Counted from the stretch's first letter, positions 45,575 through 56,864 are shown. The stretch is 64,000 nt of DNA from Terfezia claveryi (GCA_015179025.1 WHUX01000222.1:1-64000), one strand, 5' to 3'. The notes: generated from the letters alone by a model not told the origin. Numbers and translations are program-made.

Positions 45575-47389
45575 TCATTGGGTGGGGCGAGGCTTCCGGG
45601 GGTAACGCTGGTGGAACAGGGTGACCAAGTCCTGTACGTTTTCCAGGTCCTCCGCTGGTTGCCAGGTCGTCTCCTCATCTCCCAGCCATTTGACCTTATA
45701 TTACAGGTGCCCATACTTTCTTCGGGAGTCCAGCACTTCCTCTACCTCCCATTCCTCCTCACCTTCGATAACCACTGGGGGAGGTGGAGGGTGTTTCTGG
45801 CCGGGGAGAGGGTCGCAAGTGGCAGGCTCAATCTCGGAGACATGGATGACTGGATGTCGTTTGATGTCTTTGGGGAACCTTAGGCGGTAGGCATGAGTGC
45901 CCACAGCGGCCAACACCTCAAATGGACCCAGGAACTTGTGGTCGAGCTTGCGGGAGGGCCGTTCTGTTCGGAAGTGCCGGCTGGAGAGCCATACCTTGTC
46001 GCCTGGCTGATATCTGGGGGCTGGCAACCATGAGCCATTAGCATATTCGGCTTGCCTGGCTTATGCATACCTCAGCTCTGCCATCAGGGTTGAGTGGAGC
46101 TCAGCGATTCCGGCTGCGAATTCCTTGGCTGGGGGTTGGGCTTTCTGCAGGGGCGCCAGGGCATCCACGAACTGGGGGTGCCAACCGTAATTAGCCAGGA
46201 AAGGGGATGTTTTGGAGGATTCCGAGAACTAGTTGTTCGTGGCGAATTCGCAGGTGGCCAGCAACGAAATCCAGTTATCCTGCTGGTAATTGACAAAGGC
46301 CCGCAGATATTGCTCCATAATGGCATTCATCCTCTCCGATTGGCCGTCCGTCTGGGGGTGATATGCCGTTGACAGGCGTACTTTGATCCCCAGAAGTTCG
46401 CAGAAGGCTTGCCAGAATTCTGAGGTAAACTGAGGGCTACGGTCGGATACGATCGACTCAGGAAGGCCATGGTATCGGAATACATTGTTGAGGTAGAGAT
46501 TGGCTAACTCTGGGGCGGAGCAGGTATCCCAGCAAGGTATAACATGCCTCATTTTCGTCAACCGATCTACCACCATCAAGATGGCATTGAACCCCGAATC
46601 TTCTGGCAACCCTGTCATGAAGTCCATAGTCAGGTGCAGCCACGGCCGATCAGGGATATCCAGAGGTTTCAGGGTCCCATACGGGGCATGGCGGACAGGC
46701 TTAGCACGCTTGCAAACGTGGCAGTTCTGTACGTACTGCTCCACGTCCTTCCATTGGTCAATCCATGTGTATTCCCTGGCCAGAAGCTCTAACGTTTTGG
46801 CCACTCCAGGGTGACCTGCAACCAGGCTGTTATGGTGTTCCTTGATCAATTGAAGGCGCAGCTCTCTTTCCGGCACATACAGCCGTTCGAGGTGGTAGAG
46901 AAGGCCTTCCTGGACGGTACACTCGGCTAGGGAGATCTTGGGGTGGCGGCACTGGCCAGAATCCACTGCGGTGATAATTTCCTTGGCCAGGGGGTCGTCC
47001 TCATATGCCTGTCTCACTAGTTGTCGGAGGTCAGCCTCAGCTTCCGCATCAGCCTCAGCCTCAGCTTCTGCAAGGGTATTGGCCGCTAGGTCGAGATTTT
47101 CAGGTTTTAGTACCACCTGATTCTGGTACTTCAGCCTTTCATCCCCCCCTTTAGGGAGATCTCCTGATCTCCTGGTCAGTGCATCCAGCTTACCCCCAGC
47201 CTTTCCCGGCCAATACCTTATCTTGAAGTTAAACCGAGAGAGGAATTCCGACCACCTAGCCTGTCGGCGATTTAGCAATTTGGTGGTTGTGAAGTACTCT
47301 AGGTTCTTATGGTCAGAGAGGACCTCGATAACCCCCTTTGCCGATTCCAGGTGTGGTCTCCATTCCTCGAATGCTCGCACAATGGCCAT
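45575..47389 (-). pseudogene. pol: Gypsy C RNase H tail, integrase and chromodomain
   Basis: 386 open codons (46229-47389) carry the end of RNase H ([20 protein letters not shown]), the HHCC domain (EHHNSLVAGHPGVAKTLEL, NCHVCKRAKPVRHAPYG) and the DDE core (LTMDFMTGLPEDSG, IVSDRSPQF, TDGQSERMNAIMEQ). Stops at former Gln codons follow (NN*F near 46231, YA*AR near 46063). PGDKVWLSSRHFRTERPSRK and the GPFEVL barrel lead to the chromodomain at about 45790-45590 (EWEVEEVLDSRRKY, one Gln-to-stop, YKVKWLGDEETTWQP). The C-terminus is TGA at 45575. Confidence 0.93.
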
Positions 47390-47395
47390 TAACTC

Positions 47396-48703
47396 CTAAT
47401 CATAGATTTCGTAATTACACTCCGCCAGGGAGTGTTTCTTTGAGAAATAGGCCACTGGGTGAAGGATCCCATTGTCATCATTCTGGGACAGAATTCCTGC
47501 AGAGACGTAATCGGAGGCATCGGTTTCGACAACACACTCACGGTCAGGGTCGAAATGGGCCAGAATAGGTGCTGAACAGAAGGCCTTTTTGAGGTTTTCG
47601 AAGGCTACCTGGGCTGCTGGATTCCATTGGAATGCCTTTTTCGTCATCGGGTGTGAACTAGCCTCCGCCTTCGTTTTCGTCAAAGCCGTGAGGGGTGCTG
47701 CGATCCTTGAGTATCCCAGGATAAATCGGCGGTAAAAGTTGGCAAATCCTAGGAAGGCTTGCATATCCTTCAAGTTGGCCGGGGTTTCCTACTCCTGGAT
47801 TGCAGCAACTTTGGCGGGGTCCATCCTGATGCCTTCGGTGGTTATTATCAAGCCCAGATACTTCACCTCTTGCACATGGAATTCACATTTTTCTGGCTTG
47901 AGGTATAACCTGGCTTGTTCCAGTTTCTCCAGGACTTGCCGGACATGGATTTTGTGTTCAGCCAGGGAGTCCAAGTAAATGAGGATATCGTCAAGGTAGG
48001 CCGTGCAGAACACATCTAGGAAATCCCGCAGAGTGTCATTGATAAAGTGCTGAAAAGAGGCGGGGGCATTGGTTAGGCCGAAAGGCATCACATTGTACTC
48101 AAAATGGCCATATCTCGTCCGGAAGGCAGTTTTCCACTCCTCCCCCTCAGCAATTCGTACCAAGTTGTATGCCCCTCTCAGATCCAATTTGGTGAACCAT
48201 TTTGCCTTGGAAAGCCTGGCTAATGTCTCCTGAATCAGGGGCAAGGGGTACCTGTTCTTGACCATTATCTCATTCAGGCCATGATAATCAACACACAACC
48301 AAAGAGAGCCATCCGACTTCTTCACGAATAGCACCGGGGCACCCGCTGGGGAGGAGCTGTGGTGGATGAAGCTCTTGTTGAGGTTTTCCTCCAGATATTT
48401 TTTCAGAGCTTCCAGTTCCACCCAGGACATCCCATAGAGAGGTCCATAAGGGGGGGTCTTACCTGCTACCAGCGGGATTGTGTGGTCGTATGGTCGATGG
48501 GGGGCAAGCTTTCCTGCTGCTTTTTCCGAGAACAGGTCAATGAATTCATGGTATTCATCCAGAACCATGGATTTCCACTCCTCCTTGGGTCTCGTCTTGT
48601 TGATCTCTAGGTTCACCTCATGTATGGAGAGAGTGTGTGCCTTCAGCTTGTGCCTCCTGGTGAGGTATGCGAAAGCCCCTGCCCCGATAAAGCTAATGTT
48701 CAA
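47396..48703 (-). pseudogene. pol: Gypsy C reverse transcriptase and RNase H
   Basis: A 304-codon open stretch covers [62 protein letters not shown], intact catalytic [12 protein letters not shown] near 47980-48000. A Trp codon at 47789-47791 is TAG. The next frame gives the thumb/connection ([20 protein letters not shown]) and RNase H ([18 protein letters not shown], one extra codon relative to B). A further TAG lies near 47397. Confidence 0.93.
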
Positions 48704-49327
48704 GGGTTTTGGGGGCGCCAGGGGGACAGGGGGATGGGCAGCATTAATGTGCGCGGGCTAGTGTACTACCTGGGCTGGGTGGATTATCGGGGGTGGTAAG
48801 GCGCATAGCCCCGTGATGGTAATTTTTGGACCTCCGCAGTTCTTTCTGCAATAATGGCTGTTGAATTGCAAGGTGTAATAGCCGAAGCTGACTGACACAT
48901 CGTGCATTCTAAGCTAGGGGATCCCAAGCACAATTGGATATTTTAGTTTGGTCATGAACATTGGGAGGTCCTCCGAATGGTCTCCAATGGCACTGGGCAA
49001 ACATGCGAGGTCAGTAATAGCCCCAGAAGAGATGGGCGGCTATCAATGACGTCGAGAAGACGGGGGTTTTTAACTTGGAGGTTGGTATGGAATTTTTACT
49101 GACGAAGGTCTGATCAGTGAATGCAATTCCCGAAGCACCACAATCTATGAGAGCTGATGTTACCACTGTTTTACCATTGAATTTAACAGTTATTGGTACT
49201 ACAAAATGCTCGCCAAACAAGCGAGATTCATCAACAGACATAGGTGCGGGCAAAGAAAACGCAGACAAAGATAAATGACCCTGGGCAGGTCCCTTGCTAG
49301 TGTCAGTAACTAGGCAAGGGACTCCCC
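48704..49327 (-). pseudogene. pol: Gypsy C protease (1-nt frameshift)
   Basis: Begins in the -1 frame after the slip site. SALIDCGASGIAFTDQTFVS has the retropepsin catalytic Asp and GASG loop intact. The frame breaks in a run of G (49062-49066) where copy B has one more base. Downstream text in the shifted frame corresponds to the rest of the protease and the pre-RT linker. Confidence 0.88.
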
Positions 49328-50536
49328 TTTTCCCGACTCTTCAACTTCTTCAATCCGTGACTCGGATATGGCATGGGCCGCTAGGGAGCGGTTCTTGCGG
49401 AGGGGACATGCTGCAATGAAGTGATCCCCTTTCCCACAGGCGATACACAACCCATTGTTGCGACGACGTTCCCTCTCTTCTTGTGTTAGGCGGGGCCTAC
49501 CTGAAGATAAATCCATGGGGGTGGTGCCGCCAGCTACAAGGGATGGGTGGGCTAGCTTATTGGCCATAGGTTGGGTCTGAGAGCTCGGGTTCTGGGGCCA
49601 CGGTTGCTGTGTTTGGCTCTGGGGGTGCTGTACTCTCACAGGCCGTTAGGTACTGGAGGCGCTGGTCTGGGCTCTCAACCTAGCCAATTTTTGCTCCATC
49701 TTCGATGCCTGATCAATGTATTCGTCGAGAGTTTTAACATCTGGAGATTGCAGGAGGGCCTTTTTGAGCTCAATATTGAGGCCTTCCTCGAATTGTTTCC
49801 GCTTCACCCGATCGTTCCACTCCACCTCTGCTGCCAACCTTGAGAATTCAGCCACATATGCTGAGAGGTCATGTCCTCTCTGTTTTAGTTCTCGGAGAGC
49901 ACGAGTTGCCGTACCCATGGGATCTGGGTCTCCAAAAGCGTGGTCGAGGATTGTGAATAAAGCAGCGACGTCGGGGAGGTTGAAGCGGTCATCGAGCACA
50001 TAGGGTTGGACCTGGTCCAAAGCTATGCCCTCCAGTAGGCCATATATATAGGCTAATCGGTGCTGAATAGTAGGGAACTTTGCAGCATCCCCATTCAGTT
50101 TGATCTTAATGGAATTTTTCCAGGCTTTCAGGCAAGTCCTGTCGCCATTAAACTTCGGTGGGGTGGGGAGATCTTGAGTCTTAGGTGCCTGGGATACTTG
50201 GGGTGCTGCTTGGTTTCCAATCGTGTCCAGGGCCCTATTCAGAGTCTAGATGGTTCTTCTTTCGTTGATTAAGTCGTTCTGGGCGGTCGCGAGGTCGGCC
50301 TGGCATGAGAGGAGGTCTTCGGTGAGTATCGTGATCTCGTCGTTGGTCCTGGTCTGTTTCTGTTGGCCTTCATGTATGGCTGATTCCAGCTGTTGGCCTA
50401 AGGCATCCGCGGCAAGGTATATGTCGATAATGGTCTGGCGATAACTGCCGAAGTCGGCCTGGTTCATAGGGATGGGTAGGGCTTGCCAGGCCCGAAATCT
50501 GACTGCGAGTGCGGGAGTGGTGTCTTGGTTAGACAT
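49310..50536 (-). pseudogene. gag: Gypsy C gag (two stops)
   Basis: Start at 50536, 35 nt inside the 5' LTR, 409 codons in one frame with two Gln-to-stop changes (about 50246 and 49643). N-terminal coiled-coil (LGQQLESAIHEGQQKQTRTN), capsid (AFGDPDPMGTATRALRELKQ, FSRLAAEVEWNDRVKRKQFE), and a perfect zinc knuckle CIACGKGDHFIAAC at 49406-49447. It ends TAG at 49310 just after GGGAAAA. Confidence 0.92.
49328..49334 (-). promoter_or_regulatory. Candidate -1 ribosomal frameshift site GGGAAAA
   Basis: In gag frame the codons are TCG GGA AAA GGG, a canonical X XXY YYZ heptamer. Pol (protease) is in the -1 frame and is open from this point, while gag stops 18 nt later. A and B keep the site in transition-decayed form (AGGAAAA, GAGAAAA). 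Confidence 0.65.
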
Positions 50537-50571
50537 TGAGCGTACCGGTTAATCAGAGTGATCCAACGTAG

Positions 50572-51183
50572 TGTAACGACGGCTCTAGGGACAGGGCGAC
50601 CAAGAGGTACGCCGGGGCGAGAAAAGGGACGAGGTGAGACACACATAGGAGCACTATGTGTGTGACTAGGAAAACTAGGCTTGTCACGGACACCTGTCAC
50701 GGATGTCACGGACGATGTCATGGGGGGCAGGATGTTCAGAAGGCAGGGGCTAGGGCAAGACACACGCTACGTGTGTGATCAGGGGAAGGCAGGGACAAGG
50801 CAAGGGCAGAGGGTAAGAGAGGCCGAGGGCAAGGGGCACGATACACGCGGAGGCAGTTGCCGCATGTGTCGGAGGGAGGCAGCTGTACTGCAGAGCTGTT
50901 CACGAGACAAGGGGGTGCACAAGGGAGGTGCACAGGCGTTGGGAGAGGCAAGGTCCTGTATTGGATATACAAGACGTTGGATGGGGATCCAACGAGAGGG
51001 CGGAGAGAGCAAGCTATATATACAGGATTCCTTCCTGGCTGGCCAAGGCCACCGGAAGGAATAAGGTTCCCGAGACCCCTTATCTCGGGAACAGAGATAA
51101 CAACGATATCAATCAACAATAACAAGAGTCGAACGGAATCCCATCTGACTCTCAAACCCAGCTAGGAAAGGACGGTTATGACA
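50572..51183 (-). repeat. 5' LTR of Gypsy C
   Basis: 612 bp, plus-strand ends TGTAACGACGG and GGTTATGACA. TATATATA at 51015-51022. Confidence 0.92.
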
Positions 51184-51188
51184 TTCAT

Positions 51189-51699
51189 TGTAGTGCCTGT
51201 GCTCCCTTCCTCTTTCTTTTTACTCTCTGCTATGAGTAAATGCTGAGTTACCAGTTCCACTAATAAAGCTCCTTCTTTTGTTCTTAAAGCATATCTAATT
51301 CCAGTGTACTCTAAGCCTAAACCATTTAGAATCCTATTTGCTATTCGTTCTAGTGGGATCATCACTCCTAAATCTTGTAGTTGTGTGGATAAGTTTCATA
51401 TGTGATATTTCTGCAAGGATTTCCCATGCTTCCATACCCATTGTCATATGTGAACACAAGTATTGTTGATCTTTCTCACAGGATAGGTGGATTATGGCTT
51501 TTATATATTCTTGAGCTCTTTTCTACTTTGCTACTTGTTCAACCAGTTCTCTTGGTAGACTGTCTTCGTTCATAGGTCCCCAAAGATCTTTTAATACAAG
51601 CAGTGATCATATATCCTCTTTCCATTTGTGATAGTTGCTCTCATGTAGTTTCACTACTTTCATGAAGGGGCTTTCAGCATGTGCAGCCTCTTGTGCCAT
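51189..51699 (-). pseudogene. gag: Copia E gag, N-terminal part
   Basis: Starts MAQEAAHAESPFMKVVKLHE at 51699 (an upstream in-frame Met at 51798 falls in the LTR/leader and is unlikely). SNYHKWKEDI, then the Copia-gag region WGPMNEDSLPRELVEQ, in frames broken by stops and a slip. Gypsy C interrupts at TTCAT and gag resumes at 44827. Confidence 0.8.
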
Positions 51700-51774
51700 C
51701 TTCAGGGCAAAAAAAAGGGTATAGAAAGGTAGAAGTAGAGTGAAAAATTGTATGGTCAAATGCAGAGAAAAAGA

Positions 51775-51789
51775 CTCCAGGCTCAAAAC
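51775..51789 (-). promoter_or_regulatory. Primer-binding site of Copia E, tRNA-half type (degenerate)
   Basis: The minus strand next to the 5' LTR reads GTTTTGAGCCTGGAG, resembling the GGTTATGAGCC half-tRNA-iMet sites of Copia G and H, with changes in the anticodon part. Confidence 0.4.
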
Positions 51790-51992
51790 TAGGAACACTT
51801 GTGTGTAGGAATGTTTATGTGGTTGTTGCTTCTCTTCTTCTTATATTCATCCTTGTAGAAGAGTAGTTCATAATTCTGTCCTAAAGGTTTCAACCTTATG
51901 GTCAAGTACTAGTGTCATCATCCTAGTGTCCACTATCTAATATGCACTAATGACTAATGTCCATACTGCGTTGCATAGCATATATGCTCTCA
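51790..51992 (-). repeat. 5' LTR of Copia E
   Basis: 203-bp copy of 33948-34150, followed by TSD ATAAT. Confidence 0.9.
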
Positions 51993-51997
51993 ATAAT

Positions 51998-52868
51998 TAT
52001 ATACCCAATATAAACAAGAACAAATATTTAATAGTTCTTAAATTAAGATATAGGTCTCTTCCTTTTAAAATTACTTAATAAAATATACTTGCTCCTAAAA
52101 GAGTGAAAGAAATTGCTATCAACTTAGCTGATAGTAATTAGTAATAGTACAAAAGAATATATTAGTTCTTTTATCAAGACTTCTACTGTCCTACTCATAA
52201 CAACTTCTATACTATAAACAACTACATGTTTACTATTGAAATATGTACAATCTATAATTACTATAAATTTAGCAGTTTAAACTATGACTTATTAGCTTCA
52301 GTTCTTAAGAAGGAGAAGGAATTGCTTAAAACTCATATTGCATATCTTATATCTATAAATGACTTTTATAAGGAACTAGTACCAGTATAACCAATACCAG
52401 TATATTTACCTCTATAAACTCTTAGTTATAAAGAAGCTATTTATAAAATTATGGACTAGGTAAAGAAATAGAATATTAACAAGCTAATAAGTATCTAATA
52501 AATAGAATAAGAAATTAAGAATACTCTTGTTACTCTTCAACAATCATAAAATATACCTCAAAAGCTAGCTGTAACTACTAGTAGTAGTAATGTAATTCTA
52601 ATCAATACTACTACTATTACTACTTATTTTCAAAAGCAAGTAACTATTAAAGAAGACTTAGTACTCTCCTTCATTTAATCCACTAAGACTTTCAGATAGT
52701 ATTATAACTTTTGTAAGTATATAGAACATAATACTTCCATATGTAAGGAGAAGAAACTTAATATTAATGACTTCAAATAAAGGATTGAACTGACCTTCAA
52801 TAAGCTTATTGAAGAGAAATATATTACTAATAGATTGGAAGATAACAAGTACTACTTTATCCTGTAAT
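51998..52868 (+). pseudogene. pol: F2 pol linker, second part, with zinc-knuckle remnant
   Basis: Equivalent of F1 3360-4290. DFYCPTH near 52170 and ICTIYNYY near 52247-52270 keep Cys residues that F1 lost. The knuckle at 52703-52744 reads YNFCKYIEHNTSIC with His and two Cys intact. An alpha-helical, Lys/Glu-rich part surrounds it (FKQRIELTFNKLIEEKYIT after stop-to-Gln reading). Confidence 0.7.
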
Positions 52869-52873
52869 AGTTA

Positions 52874-53123
52874 TATCAGGAAAGATTTTTAAGATGGCTC
52901 TTATACCTTTTGTTAGCATTAGGTAGTATTAAGTAGTATTAAGTAGCATTGAGTGGTATCTTGTAGCATCTAAGTGTCTTTAGTAGCATCCAGACATATT
53001 TGGAAACATGTTTCTTGGACACTACTAGAAACACTTGGATGCTACTGGATGCCACTTATTACTACCAATACTACTTAATGCTATAAGAAGGTAAACTTTT
53101 CAAAATTAAAATCTTTTCTAATA
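52874..53123. mobile_element. MITE, CATCAG-end family, 250 bp, TAGTATTAAG-type interior
   Basis: Ends TATCAGGAAAGATTTTTAAG and ATCTTTTCTAATA, flanked by TA (52872-52873, 53124-53125). F1 near 4285 has the empty site with a single TA. The interior is an imperfect whole-length hairpin of short repeats (TAGTATTAAG, TAGCATC), including a GTAGCATCCA/TGGATGCTAC stem. Confidence 0.85.
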
Positions 53124-54400
53124 TAGACTAAGATATAGGTATAAAAGCTACATATTAATCATGTATGAGAGTATGTTCTATTTGAAAGAACGATTGTAGT
53201 ATCTTTATGAACTATAAGAATTATAAGAGAAGAGAAGTATTTTTGTATTTCAAGAACTAATAAGAATAATAAAAATTAGTTTTACCCTCTACCTTTAATA
53301 TTAAGGGTAAAAACTATCTTAAATTAGTTATTAAAGATATATATGAAGCAACTACTTATAGTGGCATTGAAAAAATGATAAAATATTTTACTAATCAATA
53401 TAATTATTAGTCTTTTGTAAAACTAACTAAGGACTATATTAGGAGTTGTAATACTTGTCAATAGACAAAGTATTCTAATAAGGTGCCACTTAAACTCATA
53501 ATTCTATTATATATATTAAGTAGGCTATAGATAGACATATCAATAGATTTTCTTAAGTTAGTACCTGTTTTTATTAAGTATTTAATTTTGTACCTAAATA
53601 TTCTTATTGAAAAAGATTATATAGTTTGTATTTTAAGACTTTGGATGATTGTCAATAGATAGTCAGGATTTAAATTTCTTATTTCTATTTTAGATAATTT
53701 TACAGTAGAATAATGTACTACTACTTTTGATACTTATATAGTTCTAACTATAGGATACCACTTTTGTATTGTTTTTGATCAAGACACTTTTTTTATATTA
53801 ATGCACTTTTCAGATTGGACTAAGAATAAAGGAATTAAGTTAGAATTATCTATTATATATCATCTATATATAGATAAACAATTAGAAATTATAAATAAAG
53901 AAATTCTATAAGTAGTAAGAGACTATAAAATTAAAGAATTTGATTAGCTATAAGAACTACTAAAGATATAATTAAAACTTAACTCTAGGTATAATGCTAC
54001 TAGATAGAATAGCCTCTATTCTACACTATTTAAATTTCATGTATATTTTGGTATATTAATACTTCTCTACCTTATTAATATATATATACTAGTAAATAAA
54101 CATTATGAAATAATATCTAAAAATTTATATAACACTAAGAAAACTCAAGCATCTTAAGTAAATAAATGACAATCCAATACAACTAATTTTTTAGTTAGAT
54201 AATAAGTTATACTTTCTTTAGAAAATATTAACTTATTAAATATTTTACCTAAACTTAAAGTAAGATAGCTAGACCTATTTTCTATTGTTTCTAGCAATTA
54301 GAAATGCAATAATTATAGCCTAGACCTATTTAGTCAACTTGACCTATACCTTATATATAATATTTTTTTTATGAACAAACTTAAACTCTATTATAAAAAT
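53124..54400 (+). pseudogene. pol: F2 integrase (broken)
   Basis: Same text as F1 4290-5560. RSCNTCQ near 53446-53463 keeps the CXXC Cys pair lost in F1. Core pieces lie near 53535-53900. Stops at Gln/Trp positions throughout. Confidence 0.8.
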
Positions 54401-54449
54401 GATCCTACTCAATTCCCTTATAGACAAACTTAAGAATTGGAACCAATTT

Positions 54450-54625
54450 AAGATGATTATTATGAAGTTGAAAAGGTATTAGAATTTAGAACAGCTACTT
54501 GAACTGAAGAAAGATAATATAAGGTTAAATCACTAGGATATTCTTTTAAATATAATTTCTAGATAAATACTAAGAATATTACCACTGAAATTCTTCAAGA
54601 CTTCTAAATGACTAGAAGTATAAAA
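54450..54625 (+). pseudogene. pol: F2 chromodomain (broken)
   Basis: Reads YYEVEKVLEFRTAT, then KVKSLGYSFKYNF after stops, equivalent to F1 5620-5790. Confidence 0.75.
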
Positions 54626-54845
54626 AACATATTTAAGAGATGACAAACAATTGAAAAGAAATAAAAACTATGAACTGGAGATGAGATTCAAGCTCTCATG
54701 CAATAAGAATAAAATAAAATTATAAGTCAAGGAAATACGAAAGATATTTATATTAATACTAACGTATTAACAATCTTAAAATATATAGAAACTAATTTAG
54801 TAGAATAAAAAAAGCAAAGATAGAAAATCTTTCTATATGGGAAAG

Positions 54846-55434
54846 TATAATAGAGAATATTATTTCATTACTTATATAATTGTTTATATACTTTTGTATT
54901 TCCTATATTACTACAATGTTATATAACTAAGCCTCTTAGTTGAAAAACTAGCTTTCTACTATTTCCTACTACTTTATAAGTATCTATAGTATATAGAATT
55001 CAATATAGAAAATTCTGGGAAACTTACTATATAAGCATACCCTTTTTATAGCTATATGACCCTTTTATATAGTATACTATCATCTAATATACTATGCTTT
55101 ATTAAATTTATTTTCTTAGTTATCAAATCTCAGAAGAGTATGAATAGGCCGCTAGATTTCTTTTAGAATCTATATAAATCTAAGAAGTAGATAAGTATCT
55201 ATTGCAAGCCTATATACTAATTAGATCAAGATCATATAGCTTAAATAGTACAAATTCATAAAATATAGATTATACTAGTTAATTACTGTTCTCAAGTAAA
55301 ACATCTTATATAGAGATCTCTTTACTCTTCTAAGGTACTATTTTAGTAGAACCAAAATATATAAATATCTATACCTATAGATATAGATTCTATAAATAGT
55401 ACTGAATATATACTATCTAGTACCATTTATTATA
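54846..55434 (+). repeat. 3' LTR of F2
   Basis: 589 bp, TATAATAGAG to TTATTATA. The TATA box is mutated (TATGAATA) near 55140. Confidence 0.88.
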
Positions 55435-56864
55435 CACAGCCAACTGCAAGCAAAAGTACTACAATAGAAACAAATTAAATTATATATAAGAAATAATATT
55501 GAACTAGAAGAATATACTAAGGAATTTGTAGAAAATCTAAAAAAGGTAAAAGAAATATATTTAATATCAAGAAAAAAAAGAGTTTATTTCAAGTGTCTCT
55601 AAAGACAGTAATACCAGTAGAGACAAGGTATATCTCTATAATTCACAGAATATCTCTCAGTATCTCCAAAAGATGCTAGGAGATACTGGTAGATATATGA
55701 AAGACATTTATGAAATACTCGGGAGATACAAAAGATACAAAAGATACAGGAGACAACCCTGTCTTTTAGAGATACCACCTGGTATCTTAATGCTACTTTT
55801 TTCTTACTAATGAATATTAAGTAGGTATTTCAAAAAAAGTTCTCTAATATTTCTAGACATAGATAGTTAGGAGAAGGATAAGGCAACTATACTTGCTAAG
55901 AATGACTTAGTATAAGCCAGAAATAGTCTAGTAAGTAATAAGGATATAGATAGAGGTAATACTAATAGTAAGGCTAGTAAAGATAAAATAAAGAAGGTAA
56001 AGTAGATAAAGATCTATATAAAAATAGAGAGGATAAGTCTGAGGATAATAATTAGGAGAATATAAATTTAGAGAGTGAGAATAATAAGAATGATAAGTTA
56101 AAGAATAAAGATTTAAAAAATAAGTTATAGAATATAAATAATATGAAGTTAAAAGAAATACTTTTTTAAAAGAAATAGAGTAGAAGTTGTATAAATATTT
56201 TATTAGAAGGTAAAGGATAGAGAAGAGAAGTTCTAAAATATAGAAAATATAGATTAGAAATAAATATATATTATAAACATATGAAATATATTTAGTTAGA
56301 GAAAATATATAAATTATTAGGAGTATATGGGAAGTAGAAAATAGGATTCTTAATAAGATAAATAGAATATGCTATAGTATAAGCAGAGGATACAAATGTT
56401 TAGTACTAGTATTACATAGAATAGGAGTTATATATATATAATAGAGATCTAGTAAGGATAAAAAAAATAAAAAAATACAGATATATAAATTATTAAAGGT
56501 AGAACTATATTAGGAACATATAGGCTAAGACTATAAGTAGCTAGTATAGTCTGAATATATTTAGGGATAAAAGTACCTAGGTAGGAAGATAAAAGTATAT
56601 AGAAAGAAAGTTCAGCATAGTCTGATAATTAGTATATTAGAGTGGAAATCTATAGTATAAATCTTTATAATATAAAATATTATATATATATAAGAAAAAA
56701 GATAATTCTTCTTAAAACTATATATATTATATACTTATATAAACTATAATAATACTTATATAATCTATAATATACTTATATTTATTAAAGTTATATCTAC
56801 ATTTTATTCTACTAATAATACTTCAGAAAGTCTCATTCTATTATATAAAGGTTGTACTTTTTGA
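55435..56864 (+). other. AT-rich relic DNA, unassigned
   Basis: Contains the MITE at 55565-55812. Just before it, plus-strand text with stops read as Gln is open (IELEEYTKEFVENLKKVKEI). After it comes Lys/Asn/Asp-rich low-complexity text to about 56240 and AT-rich DNA. No family recognised. Confidence 0.35.
55565..55812. mobile_element. MITE, CATCAG-end family, GTGTCTCC-type interior (decayed)
   Basis: A transition-decayed copy, in opposite orientation, of the MITE at 60317-60554. AGAGACAAGG, GAGACAACCCTGTCT and CTACTTTTTTCTTACTAATG line up in order. It is flanked by AA on both sides rather than TA. Confidence 0.8.

Larger units (their letters stand above)
44833..51183 (-). mobile_element. 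Gypsy C: best-preserved Ty3/Gypsy chromovirus, 6.35 kb
   Basis: 612-bp LTRs at 44833-45444 and 50572-51183, TSDs TTCAT (44828-44832, 51184-51188). The LTRs differ at about 30 positions by eye, nearly all transitions. All domains from gag to chromodomain are present, broken by about 7 stops and one 1-nt deletion. It inserted into Copia E gag. Confidence 0.97.
33948..51992 (-). mobile_element. Copia E: 5.5-kb Ty1/Copia element carrying Gypsy B and C
   Basis: 203-bp LTRs at 33948-34150 and 51790-51992, TSDs ATAAT (33943-33947, 51993-51997). Removing Gypsy B and C with their TSDs leaves 5497 bp. The order gag, protease, integrase, RT, RNase H on the minus strand is Copia type. Flanks rejoin the F2 pol linker, as shown by comparison with F1 near 3360. 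Intermediate decay. Confidence 0.95.
24655..55434 (+). mobile_element. F2: decayed Ty3/Gypsy chromovirus, split by many insertions
   Basis: Second F-family element, about 8.7 kb of its own sequence spread over 30.8 kb. The 5' LTR (24655-27058, 589 bp without LIR2) and 3' LTR (54846-55434, 589 bp) match in length. TSDs are TATAG (24650-24654) and CACAG (55435-55439), differing by two CpA-to-TpA changes. It contains LIR2, a MITE, LIR3, Copia E (with B and C inside) and another MITE. Heavily decayed, with stops almost all TAG/TAA. Confidence 0.9.

Noticed and set aside
50537..50571. Canonical tRNA primer site next to Gypsy A/B/C 5' LTRs
   Set aside because: All three have CTAYRTTGGATC after the LTR, but the following bases are not conserved and I cannot match a tRNA 3' end. 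Left unassigned.
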